Assembly: GCA_021732665.1 (NCBI GenBank)
Contig: JAKFUL010000004.1
Span: forward strand, 60,844-124,843
Reading direction: 5' to 3'
Source of the DNA: Acetobacteraceae bacterium
GTDB lineage: Bacteria; Pseudomonadota; Alphaproteobacteria; Acetobacterales; Acetobacteraceae
DNA: 64,000 nucleotides
The first letter of the stretch is position 1; every line of letters begins with the position of its first letter. Shown piece after piece: positions 47,516 to 57,102 of the stretch. A program made the position numbers and the translations under genes. The notes below the pieces were generated by a model, which made no database searches, had not been told where the DNA came from, and saw only the letters and a program-made list of their open reading frames with translations.

Positions 47516-48136
47516 ATGCGCGCGAAAAACCCCTTCCGCCATATCGGCTCCGCCCCCTGGGCGCATCGTTTCCGCACCACCAGGCCCGCCCCCTGGCGGC
47601 CGCTCAGCGATGAGGAATGGGAGCAGATCAGGCCCCTGATCGTCGATCCGCATGGCCCGGGCCGCCGCCTGGCCGATCCGCGGGCGCGGCTGGATGCCTG
47701 CCTCCATGCCGCCTGCATGCCCGGCGCCTGGCACACATTGCCGGAGAATCACGGCAAGGCCGACACCGTCTCGCGGCAGTTCCGGCGCTGGGCGCATCGC
47801 GGGGTATGGGACAATCTTCTGGCCTGGGCCTCGTCCGGCCGGTTTTTCGCGGCCGATCTGGAATATATGATCTGCCGCGCCTTCCGCCGCGCCTGGCGGG
47901 TGCTGGGGCTGGCCGGTTTGCGGCTGGCACGCCGCGCGGGCCTGCTCACGGCCTTCCGGGCGCCGCCGCATTGGCTGCCCGATCCGGATTTGTCCGAATA
48001 CGTGCACAAGCGGCAAATCGCGGCGATGCTGGCGGCGCCCGAGCCGCCCTCGCGCCCCCTGATCGCCCGCCTGCTCACCCTGTTGCGCGCCTGCCAGGGG
48101 CGCAGCCGCATCCCGCCCGGCTCGGCGCCGCCATGA
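47516..48136 (+). CDS. Orphan DUF4096/IS5-type transposase N-terminal domain protein (no DDE domain)
   Basis: PWRPLSDEEWEQIRPLIVDPHGPGRRLADPRARLDACLHAACMPGAWHTLPENHGKADTVSRQFRRWAHRGVWDNLLAW resembles the DNA-binding half of IS5-family transposases; the C-terminal half is different. Confidence 0.7.
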   Translation: MRAKNPFRHIGSAPWAHRFRTTRPAPWRPLSDEEWEQIRPLIVDPHGPGRRLADPRARLDACLHAACMPGAWHTLPENHGKADTVSRQFRRWAHRGVWDNLLAWASSGRFFAADLEYMICRAFRRAWRVLGLAGLRLARRAGLLTAFRAPPHWLPDPDLSEYVHKRQIAAMLAAPEPPSRPLIARLLTLLRACQGRSRIPPGSAPP

Positions 48137-48210
48137 GGAACCCGGCCCGCCATCCAGCGAGCCCAGGGCCAGGGCAAGGGCAGGCGCGGGCGGGGCGTGC
48201 CGCCGCGGGC

Positions 48211-49449
48211 CTAGATCGCCCGCTTCACGAAACGCCCATCCTGCATGATCACCGGCATATGCGCCCCATCCACGCCCCCCCGGCCGCCCAGCAGCGAGAG
48301 GTCGGCCAGCGGATCGCCATCCACCACGATCAGATCGGCAAGCGCGCCCGGCGCCACGCAGCCCAGCACCCCTTCCCGCCGCAGCAGCCGGGCGGCATGG
48401 ATGGTGGCGCCGCGGATCACCTCGATGGCGGGCAGCACCCGGCCGCGGATGGTGAACTCCTCGGATTGCCGGCGGTGCATCTGCGCCAGCAGGTCGGTGC
48501 CGAAGGCCATGGTCAGGCCGGCGCGGCGCATGCGCTCCAGCGATTCCATCCCCGACAGCCGGACATCGTCGATCTTGGCGACGCTCTCGGGGCTCATACC
48601 AAGCGCCGCCGCCTCGTCATTCAGCGCCTCATAGGTCACCAGCGTGGGCACGGCGATGCAGCCGGCGGCGGCGGCGGCGCGCGCCGTGGCCTCGGTGATC
48701 AGGTTGCAATGCTCGAGGCTGTGCACGCCGCAGAGGACGGCGCGGGCGATGGCGTCATCGGTGTAGAGATGGGCCGCGACATAGGTCTGCGCCATCGCCG
48801 CCTCCTCCACCGCGGCGCGCAGCTCGCTCTCGGAGAAACCATGGAAGGCGATCGGGTCGGTGGGGCTGGCGACGCCGCCATTGGCCATGACCTTGATGAA
48901 ATCCGCGCCGGCGCGGATTTCCTCCCGCGCGGCGCGGCGCAGCGCATCCACCCCATCCACCACCCGCGCCATCGCACCCAGGCGGCGGCCGATGGGCGCC
49001 ACGTCCCGCGGGTCGAAGCGGCCGGTGAAATCGCCATGCCCGCCGGTCTGCGACAAGGCCTTGCCGGAGAGGAACAGGCGCGGGCCCTGGAACAGCCCCT
49101 CCTCCCAGGCCAGGCGCAATCCCAGCGTGGCACCGCCGACATCGCGCACGGTGGTGAAGCCGCGCGCCAGCATCTCGCCCATCAGCCTGCCCGCGCGCAT
49201 CGCCACCAGCGCATCGGGCAGCACCGCGTTGGCACCCAGATTGGCCTGGCTCGCGACCACATGGACATGCGCGTCGATCAGGCCTGGCATCAGGCAGCGG
49301 CCGGCCAGGTCGATGCGCTGCGCCGCGGCCGCCGCGATCGGCCGGTCGGACACTTCGCGGATATGGCGGCCCTCCACCAGCACGCTCATGCCAGGAAGGG
49401 CGGCCTCGGCGCGGCCATCGAGCACAGCGGCATTGTCGAAGACGATCAT
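48211..49449 (-). CDS. Amidohydrolase family protein
   Basis: MIVFDNAAVLDG...GRCLMPGLIDAHVHVVASQ...SLEHCNLITEATARAAAAAGCIAVPTLVTYEAL...FGTDLLAQMHRRQSEEF. Confidence 0.93.
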   Translation of the reverse strand: MIVFDNAAVLDGRAEAALPGMSVLVEGRHIREVSDRPIAAAAAQRIDLAGRCLMPGLIDAHVHVVASQANLGANAVLPDALVAMRAGRLMGEMLARGFTTVRDVGGATLGLRLAWEEGLFQGPRLFLSGKALSQTGGHGDFTGRFDPRDVAPIGRRLGAMARVVDGVDALRRAAREEIRAGADFIKVMANGGVASPTDPIAFHGFSESELRAAVEEAAMAQTYVAAHLYTDDAIARAVLCGVHSLEHCNLITEATARAAAAAGCIAVPTLVTYEALNDEAAALGMSPESVAKIDDVRLSGMESLERMRRAGLTMAFGTDLLAQMHRRQSEEFTIRGRVLPAIEVIRGATIHAARLLRREGVLGCVAPGALADLIVVDGDPLADLSLLGGRGGVDGAHMPVIMQDGRFVKRAI

Positions 49450-49509
49450 GTGGCCCTCCATTCCCGCGCCCAGCCTAGGCCCGGGCGCGGTGTGGTGGGA
49501 AGCGTGGCG

Positions 49510-50403
49510 CTAGCCGTCGAACACCAGCCCCGGACGCAGCCTGGGCAGGATGAAGTCGATGAAGGCGCGCAGCTTGAGCGGCGCCAGGCGGCCGCCGACA
49601 TGGACGAAGTGCAGCGGCAGCGGCGGCGGCTCGAACGCCCTGAGCACCACCCGCAGCCGCCCCGCATGCACCGCCGCCGCGGCCTGGTAGCACAGCAGCT
49701 GGACCAGCCCCGCGCCGCCGGCGGCCACCTCGGCCGCGGCCTCGGCGCTGTTCACCACCATGCGGCTGCGCACGGGGTGGGAGGTGCCGTCGCCGAAGCG
49801 CCATTCATGGCTGGCCTGCAGGCTGCTGAAGGTCACGCAGTCATGCCCCGCCAGTTCGCCGGGATGGGCGGGTTCGCCGTGCCGCGCGAGGTAGTCGGGG
49901 CTGGCGCAGACGACCTGGCGGATCGCCCCGGCGCGCAGCGCCACGAGGTTGCTGTCGGCCAGCGTGCCGATGCGCACCGCGATGTCGACATGCTCCTCCA
50001 CCAGGTTCACCACCCGGTCGGCGAGGGTGAGGCGCAGCGAGACATCGGGATAGGCGCGCAGGAAATCGGCCAGCAGCGGCGCCAGGTGCAGCCTGCCGAA
50101 GCCCATGGGCGCGCTGATCACCAGCTCGCCCCGCGGCGCGCGGAACTCGCCCGAGGCGATGCGCTCGGCCTCCGCCATCTCCTCCAGCAGCCGGCGGGTG
50201 GTGGCGAAGTATTCCCGCCCCGCATCGGTGGGGGCGACGAGGCGCGGGCTGCGGGTGAGGAGCTTGACGCGCAGATGCTCCTCCAGCTCGGACACCTTGC
50301 GGCTGATGGTGGCCAGCGGCATGCGCAGCCGGCGGGAAGCGGCGGAAAAGCCGCCCGCCTCCACCACCGCGACAAAGGCGCGCATTGCTTCCAGCTGATC
50401 CAA
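49510..50403 (-). CDS. LysR family transcriptional regulator (probable TTG start)
   Basis: LDQLEAMRAFVAVVEAGGFSAASRRLRMPLATISRKVSELEEHLRVKLLTRSPRLVAPTDAGREYF. Confidence 0.93.
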   Translation of the reverse strand: MDQLEAMRAFVAVVEAGGFSAASRRLRMPLATISRKVSELEEHLRVKLLTRSPRLVAPTDAGREYFATTRRLLEEMAEAERIASGEFRAPRGELVISAPMGFGRLHLAPLLADFLRAYPDVSLRLTLADRVVNLVEEHVDIAVRIGTLADSNLVALRAGAIRQVVCASPDYLARHGEPAHPGELAGHDCVTFSSLQASHEWRFGDGTSHPVRSRMVVNSAEAAAEVAAGGAGLVQLLCYQAAAAVHAGRLRVVLRAFEPPPLPLHFVHVGGRLAPLKLRAFIDFILPRLRPGLVFDG

Positions 50404-50520
50404 GTGTCTTCCAGTTTTCGGAACGTGGTTTCCCGAAACTGCCGGATGCCGCGTGGAACTGGAAGGGCCTACATCGGGGTCACGGCCAGACCGGCCGGGT
50501 TTCAGCAAAGGACCCACCCC

Positions 50521-51069
50521 ATGTCGCGCATTGCCACCCCCGCCTCCGTCGAGGCCTCCCCCGCCGCCTCGCAGCCGCTGCTGAACGCGGTGCAGAAGCA
50601 GCTCGGCTCCGTGCCCAACCTGTTCCGCGTGGTCGGCAACAGCCCCGCCGCGCTGGAGGGCTACCTCGGCCTCAATGGCGCCCTGGGCAAGGGCAGCCTG
50701 GACGCGCGCACCCGCGAGCGCATCGCCCTCGCCGTGGCCGAGGTGAATGGCTGCGGCTACTGCCTGGCCGCGCACAGCTATCTCGGCCGCAACCTGGCCA
50801 AGCTGGACGATGCCGAGATCAGCGCCAACCGGCAGGGCTTCTCGAACGACCCCCGCGCCGATGCCGCCGTGCGCTTCGCCGTCTCGGTGACCAACGCCCG
50901 CGGCCATGTCGGCGATGCCGAGGTGGCGGCGGTGCGCGCCGCGGGCTACGACGACGCGCAGATCATCGAGATCGTGCTGCATGTCGCGCTCAACACGCTG
51001 ACGAACTACGTCAACGAAGTGGCCGGCACGGTGGTGGATTTCCCCGCCGTCTCCACCCTCGCCGCCTGA
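50521..51069 (+). CDS. Carboxymuconolactone decarboxylase/AhpD-like peroxidase-related protein
   Basis: LLNAVQKQLGSVPNLFRVVGNSPAALEGYLGLNGALGKGSLDARTRERIALAVAEVNGCGYCLAAHSYLG; CxxC...H AhpD motif. Confidence 0.92.
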   Translation: MSRIATPASVEASPAASQPLLNAVQKQLGSVPNLFRVVGNSPAALEGYLGLNGALGKGSLDARTRERIALAVAEVNGCGYCLAAHSYLGRNLAKLDDAEISANRQGFSNDPRADAAVRFAVSVTNARGHVGDAEVAAVRAAGYDDAQIIEIVLHVALNTLTNYVNEVAGTVVDFPAVSTLAA

Positions 51070-51104
51070 GCAAGCTGGGGCCGCCGGTTCGCCGGCGGCC
51101 CGTC

Positions 51105-52007
51105 TCAGCCGAGATAGACCGGGTTGGACCAGGCGCGGCGCCCTTGCGCGTCGGCCACCACCACCCGGGCGTAATTGCCCTGGGCAACGCGGCCGAGCGG
51201 CAGCACCACCCGGCTTTGCAGCGGCGCCACCGATTGCTGCGCGCGGGAGCCCTGCCCCAGCACCATCACCGAGGCGGCGGGCGAGCAATGCACCTCCACC
51301 CGGTCCTCATGCCAGGCCACGTCGTGCAGCAGCGGCCCCTGGGTCGCGTAGTAATGCCCGGCCTTCAGCGCCGCCAGCAGCGTCGCGGGCTCGTTCTGCG
51401 CGGCCTTCACCATCACCCAGCCGCCGAAGTAATCGGTGCAGGCGAAATGCGCGTCATCCACCGCGATCAGCCCGATGCGCCGGCCCCCGGCCAGCAGCTG
51501 GTCGGCCAGCAGCCCGCCATCGCCGCGGTCGGTGCGCAGCTGGCTGGTGTGGTTGTAGATCTCGATGGCGTGGGCGCCCTCCAGCGTGTTCGCGTCCGCC
51601 GCACTCAGCGCATACCAGGCGGGGTGGGCGATGGCGACGAAGGCGCCGGCCGCCACGCAGCGCCGGGCCAGTTCCGCCCCCGTCTCGCCCGCCGCATTGG
51701 GGGCGAAATCCAGCGGCAGCCCCACGGCCAGGATATGCCAGGTCTCGCCCAGCGAGGTCGCCGGGGCATGCACCTCGGCACCCAGGATGGTGGTGAAGCC
51801 GGCGGTGCGAAATGGCCTTGTGTCGGCGATGGGATAGTTCCAGCGGGCCATGAAATGGTCGGTCAGCGCCAGGAAATCATAGCCCGCGTCGCGATAGGCG
51901 GCGCAGACCTCGTGCGGCGCGCGCATCCCGTCGGAGAGGGTGGAATGGGTGTGTATATTGCCCTTCCAGAAGCGCCCGGGCGCCTGGAAGGTGGGGTCGG
52001 TGATCAC
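51105..52007 (-). CDS. PHP-domain metal-dependent phosphoesterase / CehA-McbA-like hydrolase
   Basis: FWKGNIHTHSTLSDGMRAPHEVCAAYRDAGYDFLALTDHF...VAIAHPAWYALS. Confidence 0.85.
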   Translation of the reverse strand: MITDPTFQAPGRFWKGNIHTHSTLSDGMRAPHEVCAAYRDAGYDFLALTDHFMARWNYPIADTRPFRTAGFTTILGAEVHAPATSLGETWHILAVGLPLDFAPNAAGETGAELARRCVAAGAFVAIAHPAWYALSAADANTLEGAHAIEIYNHTSQLRTDRGDGGLLADQLLAGGRRIGLIAVDDAHFACTDYFGGWVMVKAAQNEPATLLAALKAGHYYATQGPLLHDVAWHEDRVEVHCSPAASVMVLGQGSRAQQSVAPLQSRVVLPLGRVAQGNYARVVVADAQGRRAWSNPVYLG

Positions 52008-52037
52008 GGTGACTGCTCCCTCTCACATCGGCCGGGC

Positions 52038-53588
52038 TCAGCCGCGCCAGACCTCGTCGAAGCGCAGCGCGCCGGGCTGCGGGTGGTACTCGAAGCCCTG
52101 GACATGCCGGCGGCGCACCGCGCAGGTCAGGCCCCCGGCCGGCAGCAGCGCCGGAACCTCCTGATGCAGGATACGCTGCATGTCGCGGTACATGTCCAGC
52201 CGCCGGGCAGCGTCGGCCTCGCGCCGGGCGCGCCCGTGCAGCGCGGCATAGGCCTGCTGCGCTGGCCCGTGCCAATGGCCGGCCTCCGGCGCCTCGGCCC
52301 GCAGCAGGCCCAGCGCGGCGCCGGCGTGTTGCGGCTCGACCACGGCGGCCGCGAAGCGGTGGAAGCGGCGCTGCGTCAGGTCATTGTCGCCGATGCGCAT
52401 GCGCGGCTCCTCCGCCAGCGGGCGCTGTTCGAGCGTGATGCCAAGGCCGGCCTCGCGCGCACCCTCGCGCAGAACCTGGAGGTAGCGCGGCAGCGCGGGC
52501 GATTGCGGCGTCCAGTACAACGTGCCGAGGTCGATCCCGCGGGAATGCCCGGCCGCCGCCAGCAGTGCCCGCGCCTGGGCCAGATATTCCAGACGGTTGG
52601 TCGCCCCCGGGCGGGCCAGGAAGGCGGCGTCGGAGGGCAGCACGGGGCTGTCATTGCCCACCCAGCCCAGCCCCTCGCCATAGGCCTGGCCGACGATCGC
52701 CTCGCGGTTCACCGCCAGCGCCAGGGCCTGGCGCACCCGCCGGTCCTCGAAAGGCGAGCCTGGGGCCTTGGGCAGCTGGATCAGGTATTGCCGCCCGCCG
52801 CCGCCATTCTCCACCGCCCAATCCTGGTCGCGGGCCATCGCCCCGGCGGCGCGCGGCTCCACCCCCAACACCAGGTCGAACTCGCCCGAGCGCAGCGCGG
52901 CCAGGGCGCGCTCCTGCTGGCCCTCGGTGTTGCTGAGCTCGATATGGTCGAGCAGGGGACGGCCGGGCACCCAATAGTCTCGGTTGCGGTCATACAGCGC
53001 CACCCGGTTGGGGGTGACGGCGGAGAGCATGAAGGGACCGCTGCCGATGCCCGAGAGCCCGATGCTCTCGATCGGCGCCGCGGGCATGACCACGTTGAGG
53101 TGGTCGGCGAGGAGCTGGGGAAACTCCGCATCCGGCGCGTCGAGATGGAACCGCAGGGTCTGCGCATCCACCGGCTCGACGCGGATGATGGCGGCGGCGG
53201 CGGGGTTGTGGCGGCGGTGATAGGCGAAGGAGGCCACGACATCCTCGACCGTCATCGCGCGGCCGTCATGGAACCTCACCCCCTCCCGCAGCGTCACCCG
53301 CCAGAGCCGCTGGCTGTCATCAACCGGCGCCCAGTCGGTGGCGAGCTCGGGTTGCGGCGTCATCCCGCGGTCGAGCCGGACCAGCGCGTTGTAGGCGATG
53401 CGGGTGGTGCGATCGGGCAGGTAGTAGGGATGGCGGGCATTCTGCGCCGTGGCCGTGGCGCGGTTGGCGGCGCATTGCGCGACGCTGAGCGCCATGCGGC
53501 GACGCGGCCCCGGCGCCGGGCTGGGTTGCGCCACGGCGGGGCCGGCGAGGGGCGTCGCCAAGAATGCGCGGCGTGCGATGCGAGGCAT
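52038..53588 (-). CDS. Peptide/nickel-type ABC transporter substrate-binding protein
   Basis: Signal peptide; YLPDRTTRIAYNALVRLDRGMTPQPELATDWAPVDDSQRLWRVTLREGVRFHDGRAMTVEDVVASF. Confidence 0.92.
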   Translation of the reverse strand: MPRIARRAFLATPLAGPAVAQPSPAPGPRRRMALSVAQCAANRATATAQNARHPYYLPDRTTRIAYNALVRLDRGMTPQPELATDWAPVDDSQRLWRVTLREGVRFHDGRAMTVEDVVASFAYHRRHNPAAAAIIRVEPVDAQTLRFHLDAPDAEFPQLLADHLNVVMPAAPIESIGLSGIGSGPFMLSAVTPNRVALYDRNRDYWVPGRPLLDHIELSNTEGQQERALAALRSGEFDLVLGVEPRAAGAMARDQDWAVENGGGGRQYLIQLPKAPGSPFEDRRVRQALALAVNREAIVGQAYGEGLGWVGNDSPVLPSDAAFLARPGATNRLEYLAQARALLAAAGHSRGIDLGTLYWTPQSPALPRYLQVLREGAREAGLGITLEQRPLAEEPRMRIGDNDLTQRRFHRFAAAVVEPQHAGAALGLLRAEAPEAGHWHGPAQQAYAALHGRARREADAARRLDMYRDMQRILHQEVPALLPAGGLTCAVRRRHVQGFEYHPQPGALRFDEVWRG

Positions 53589-53684
53589 GGGCGGCTTCAT
53601 CCGACGGGGGCCATTCGGGTAATCCCCGGCGGTGAAACATCGATGACACTGACATGTCGAACCCGTGATACGCGCGGTCGGGGC

Positions 53685-55286
53685 TCAGGCGGCGGCCGGC
53701 GCCGTCCAGCCCCGGCCGGGAATGCTGGCCAGCAGCGCCTGGGTATAGGCGTGGCGCGGGTTGGCGAAGACCTCGGAGGTCGGCCCCATTTCCACGATGG
53801 CGCCGCGGCTCATCACCGCGACCCGGTCGCAGATCTGCGCCGCCACCCGCAGGTCATGGGTGATGAACAGCATGGTCAGCCCGAACTTCTTTCGGATATC
53901 CGCCAGCAGCGCCAGCACCTGGGCCTGCACGGAGACATCCAGCGCGCTGACCGGTTCATCGGCGATCAGCAGTTCGGGCCGCATGGCGAGTGCACGGGCG
54001 ATGCCGATGCGCTGGCGCTGTCCGCCCGAGAATTCATGCGGGTAGCGCGCCATGGCCGAGGGGTCGAGCTGCACGAGCGCCAGCAATTCCCGCGCCCGGT
54101 CCAGCGCCTCGGCGCGCGGCAGGCCATGGGTGATCGGGCCTTCCGCGATCGCCTCGCCCACCAGCCTTCGCGGGTTCAGCGAGGCATAGGGGTCCTGGAA
54201 GATCATCTGCACGCGCGAGCGATAGGGCTTCCAACCCGCGCGGGAGAGCGGGCGGAGGTCGGTGCCGTCGAAGCGGATTTCGCCCGCCTCGGGTACCACA
54301 AGCTTGACGATGCAGCGCGCCAGCGTGGATTTGCCCGAGCCGCTTTCGCCCACCACGCCCAGCGTCTCGCCGCGTGCCAGCGAAAAATCCGCGTCCTGGA
54401 TCGCCGGCACCGAGACCCGGCCGGAGAACCAGCCGCCGCGCGAATAGGTTTTTCTCAGCCCCAACACGCGCAGCAATTCCGGCGCCGGCGGCGGCAGGTC
54501 GCGCTCGGCGGCGCCCTTGGGGACGGCGGCGATCAGGGCCTTGGTATAGGGGTGCTCGGGCGCGTTCAGCACCTGCGCGGCATTGCCCTGCTCCACGATC
54601 CGGCCATGCTGCATCACCGCGACGCGGTCGGCGATTTCCGCCACCACGCCGAAATCATGGGTGATGAACAGCACGCCGGTGCCGCGGCGGGACTGGATTT
54701 CGCGGATCAGCCGCAGGATCTGCATTTGCGTCGTGACGTCGAGCGCCGTGGTCGGCTCATCGGCGATCAGCAGCGCCGGTTCCAGGGCGAGTGCCATGGC
54801 GATCATCACCCGCTGCCGCTGCCCGCCCGAGAGGCGGAAGGGGTGGCTTTTGGCGATCGCGGCGGGGTCCGGCAAATTCACCGCCGCCAACAATTCCTGC
54901 ACCCGGGCCGCGGCGTTGCCCCCGGCGCCATGCACCTGCAAGGCCTCGGCGATCTGGTCACCCACCCGCATCAGCGGGTTCAGCGCGGTCATGGGTTCCT
55001 GGAAGATCATCGCCATGCGGTCGCCGCGCAGCTTTCGAAGTTCCTCGGATGCCAGGCCGCGCAAATCCTGGCCCAGGAGCTCCAGGGCGCCGGATTTCAC
55101 CGGCAGGCCCTTCGGCAGCAGCCCCATCACGGCATTGGCTGTGATGGATTTGCCCGAGCCGCTTTCACCAACGACGCAGAGGATTTCGCCCGCCTCCAGG
55201 GTGAGCGAGATCCCCTCCACCGCATGCGCACGATCAGCCCCCGGCGGCAGCGCCACGGTCAGGTTCTCGACGCGCAGGAGGCTCAA
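53685..55286 (-). CDS. Fused dipeptide ABC transporter ATPase (two NBDs), probable TTG start
   Basis: Two Walker A (GESGSGKSI, GESGSGKSTLA) and two [16 protein letters not shown] signatures. TTGA overlap with the upstream permease gene. Confidence 0.94.
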   Translation of the reverse strand: MSLLRVENLTVALPPGADRAHAVEGISLTLEAGEILCVVGESGSGKSITANAVMGLLPKGLPVKSGALELLGQDLRGLASEELRKLRGDRMAMIFQEPMTALNPLMRVGDQIAEALQVHGAGGNAAARVQELLAAVNLPDPAAIAKSHPFRLSGGQRQRVMIAMALALEPALLIADEPTTALDVTTQMQILRLIREIQSRRGTGVLFITHDFGVVAEIADRVAVMQHGRIVEQGNAAQVLNAPEHPYTKALIAAVPKGAAERDLPPPAPELLRVLGLRKTYSRGGWFSGRVSVPAIQDADFSLARGETLGVVGESGSGKSTLARCIVKLVVPEAGEIRFDGTDLRPLSRAGWKPYRSRVQMIFQDPYASLNPRRLVGEAIAEGPITHGLPRAEALDRARELLALVQLDPSAMARYPHEFSGGQRQRIGIARALAMRPELLIADEPVSALDVSVQAQVLALLADIRKKFGLTMLFITHDLRVAAQICDRVAVMSRGAIVEMGPTSEVFANPRHAYTQALLASIPGRGWTAPAAA

Positions 55287-56119
55287 GCGCGCCCCCTCGC
55301 CAGGCGCGGGTTCAGCGCATCCGAAAGCCCCTCCCCCACCAAATTCAGCGACAGCACGGTGACGAAGATGGCGAGGCCCGGAAACACGCTCATCCACCAG
55401 GCGAGGCGGATGACGGAGCGGCCGGAGCCGATGAGAAACCCCCATGTCATCAAGTTGGGGTCGCCCAGGCCGAGGAAGGACAGCGCGCTTTCCAGAAGGA
55501 TCGCCGAGGCCACCATCAGCGAGGCGAGCACGATGATCGGCGAGAGCGCATTGGGCAGGATATCGCCGAGCACGATGGCGATCCGCGACTTGCCCAGAAC
55601 CTCGGCGGCCTGGACGAATTCGCGCGAGCGCAGGGAGAGGAACTCCGCCCGCACCACGCGCGCGACCGGCGGCCAGGAGACGATGGCGATGGCCGCCACC
55701 ACCGAGCCGATGGTCGGCGTGAAGATCGCCACCAGCAGGATCGCCAGCACGAAGGAGGGAATGGTCTGGAAGAACTCGGTGAAGCGCATCACCACATCAT
55801 CCACGAAGCCGCCGAGATAGCCGGCGATGGCGCCCAGCGTGACGCCCACGGAGAGCGCGGCCACGGTGGACACCGCGCCCACGAGCAGGGAAATCCGCGC
55901 CCCATGCGCGATGCCCGCCGCCACATCGCGCCCCAGGCTGTCGGTGCCCAGCCACATCCCCATCTCGCCCGGTGGCATGAAGGGCGCGCTGGCCATGTCC
56001 CAGGGGCTGCCGGGGAAAAGCCAGGGCGCCGTGGCGGCCATGATGACGACCAGGATCAGCACCACCAGGCCCACCACGGCACCCTTGTTGCGGCGGTAGC
56101 GCCGCCAGAAATCGGCCAT
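55283..56119 (-). CDS. ABC transporter permease, DppC-like
   Basis: MADFWRRYRRNKGAVVGLVVLILVV...GTDSLGRDVAAGIAHGARISLLVG...ILPNALSPIIVLASLMVASAILLESALSFLGLG. Confidence 0.95.
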   Translation of the reverse strand: MADFWRRYRRNKGAVVGLVVLILVVIMAATAPWLFPGSPWDMASAPFMPPGEMGMWLGTDSLGRDVAAGIAHGARISLLVGAVSTVAALSVGVTLGAIAGYLGGFVDDVVMRFTEFFQTIPSFVLAILLVAIFTPTIGSVVAAIAIVSWPPVARVVRAEFLSLRSREFVQAAEVLGKSRIAIVLGDILPNALSPIIVLASLMVASAILLESALSFLGLGDPNLMTWGFLIGSGRSVIRLAWWMSVFPGLAIFVTVLSLNLVGEGLSDALNPRLARGRA

Positions 56120-57102
56120 CAGCCGACCTCCACGCGTGGGTCGATGATGGCGTAGAGAAGGTCGGTCGCGAGGTTGAACAGCACCACGATGACGGAGGTG
56201 CAAAAGAACACCCCCAGCAGCACGGCATAATCGCGCGCCAGCAGCGCCTCGAAGGCCAGGCGCCCGATGCCCGGCCAGGCGAAGACCGTCTCGACCAGGA
56301 TGGAGCCGCCCACCAGCTGCCCGGCCTGGATGCCGGCGAAGGTGATCACCGGCAGCATGGCGTTGCGCAGCACATGCGCCCGGGTGATGCGGCCCTCCGG
56401 CACGCCCTTGGCGCGCGCGGTCTTCACGAAATCCTGGTCCTGCACCTCCAGCATCGTCGCCCGCGTCAGCCGCGCGTACACCGCCAGATAGAACAGCCCG
56501 AGCGTGAGGGCCGGCAGCAGCAAATGCTGCGCCACATCCCAGACATGCGCCCAGCCTTCATAGCCGGCACCGACGCTGGACATGCCAAAGCTCGGCAGCC
56601 ATTCCAGCCAGACCGAAAACACCAGCACCAGCATCAACCCGACCCAGAACAGCGGCGTGGCGTAGAAGGTCAGCGCCAGGATGGTGATGAAGCTATCCGC
56701 CCAGCTCCCCACCCGCTGCGCCGCCAGCGCGCCCAGCGTGACACCCCCCACCACGGCGAAGGCGAAGGCCGCGCCGGTCAGCAGCAGCGTGGCCGGCAGC
56801 CGTTCCATGATCAGCGCCGCCACGCCCATCTGCTGGCGGTGCGAAAAACCCAGATCCAGGGTCAGCACGCTTTTCAGATAGATCCACAGCTGCACATGCA
56901 GCGGCTGGTCCAGCCCGAATTGCCGGCGCAACTGCTCCATGAACACCGCATCCGCGGCACCCGACTGCCCGGCCATCACGCTGGCCGGGTCACCCGGCGC
57001 GGCATGCACCAGGAAGAAATTGCAGATGACGATGGCCAGCACCACCGCGACCGCCTTTAGCAACCTGCGTGCCAGAAATCCTGGAAGCTTCCCCGCCTCC
57101 AT
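56119..57102 (-). CDS. ABC transporter permease, DppB-like
   Basis: LARRLLKAVAVVLAIVICNFFLVHAAPGDPAS...QFGLDQPLHVQLWIYLKSVLTLDLGFSHR...RNAMLPVITFAGIQAGQLVGGSILVETVFAWPGIGRL. Confidence 0.95.
   Translation of the reverse strand: MEAGKLPGFLARRLLKAVAVVLAIVICNFFLVHAAPGDPASVMAGQSGAADAVFMEQLRRQFGLDQPLHVQLWIYLKSVLTLDLGFSHRQQMGVAALIMERLPATLLLTGAAFAFAVVGGVTLGALAAQRVGSWADSFITILALTFYATPLFWVGLMLVLVFSVWLEWLPSFGMSSVGAGYEGWAHVWDVAQHLLLPALTLGLFYLAVYARLTRATMLEVQDQDFVKTARAKGVPEGRITRAHVLRNAMLPVITFAGIQAGQLVGGSILVETVFAWPGIGRLAFEALLARDYAVLLGVFFCTSVIVVLFNLATDLLYAIIDPRVEVG

Noticed and set aside
47617-51069. 1150-aa plus-strand ORF
   Set aside because: Mostly antisense to the amidohydrolase and LysR genes. Only its C-terminal part, from 50521, is a real gene.
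50385-55820. 1811-aa plus-strand ORF
   Set aside because: Antisense to the PHP hydrolase and ABC transporter genes, which have clear motifs on the minus strand.
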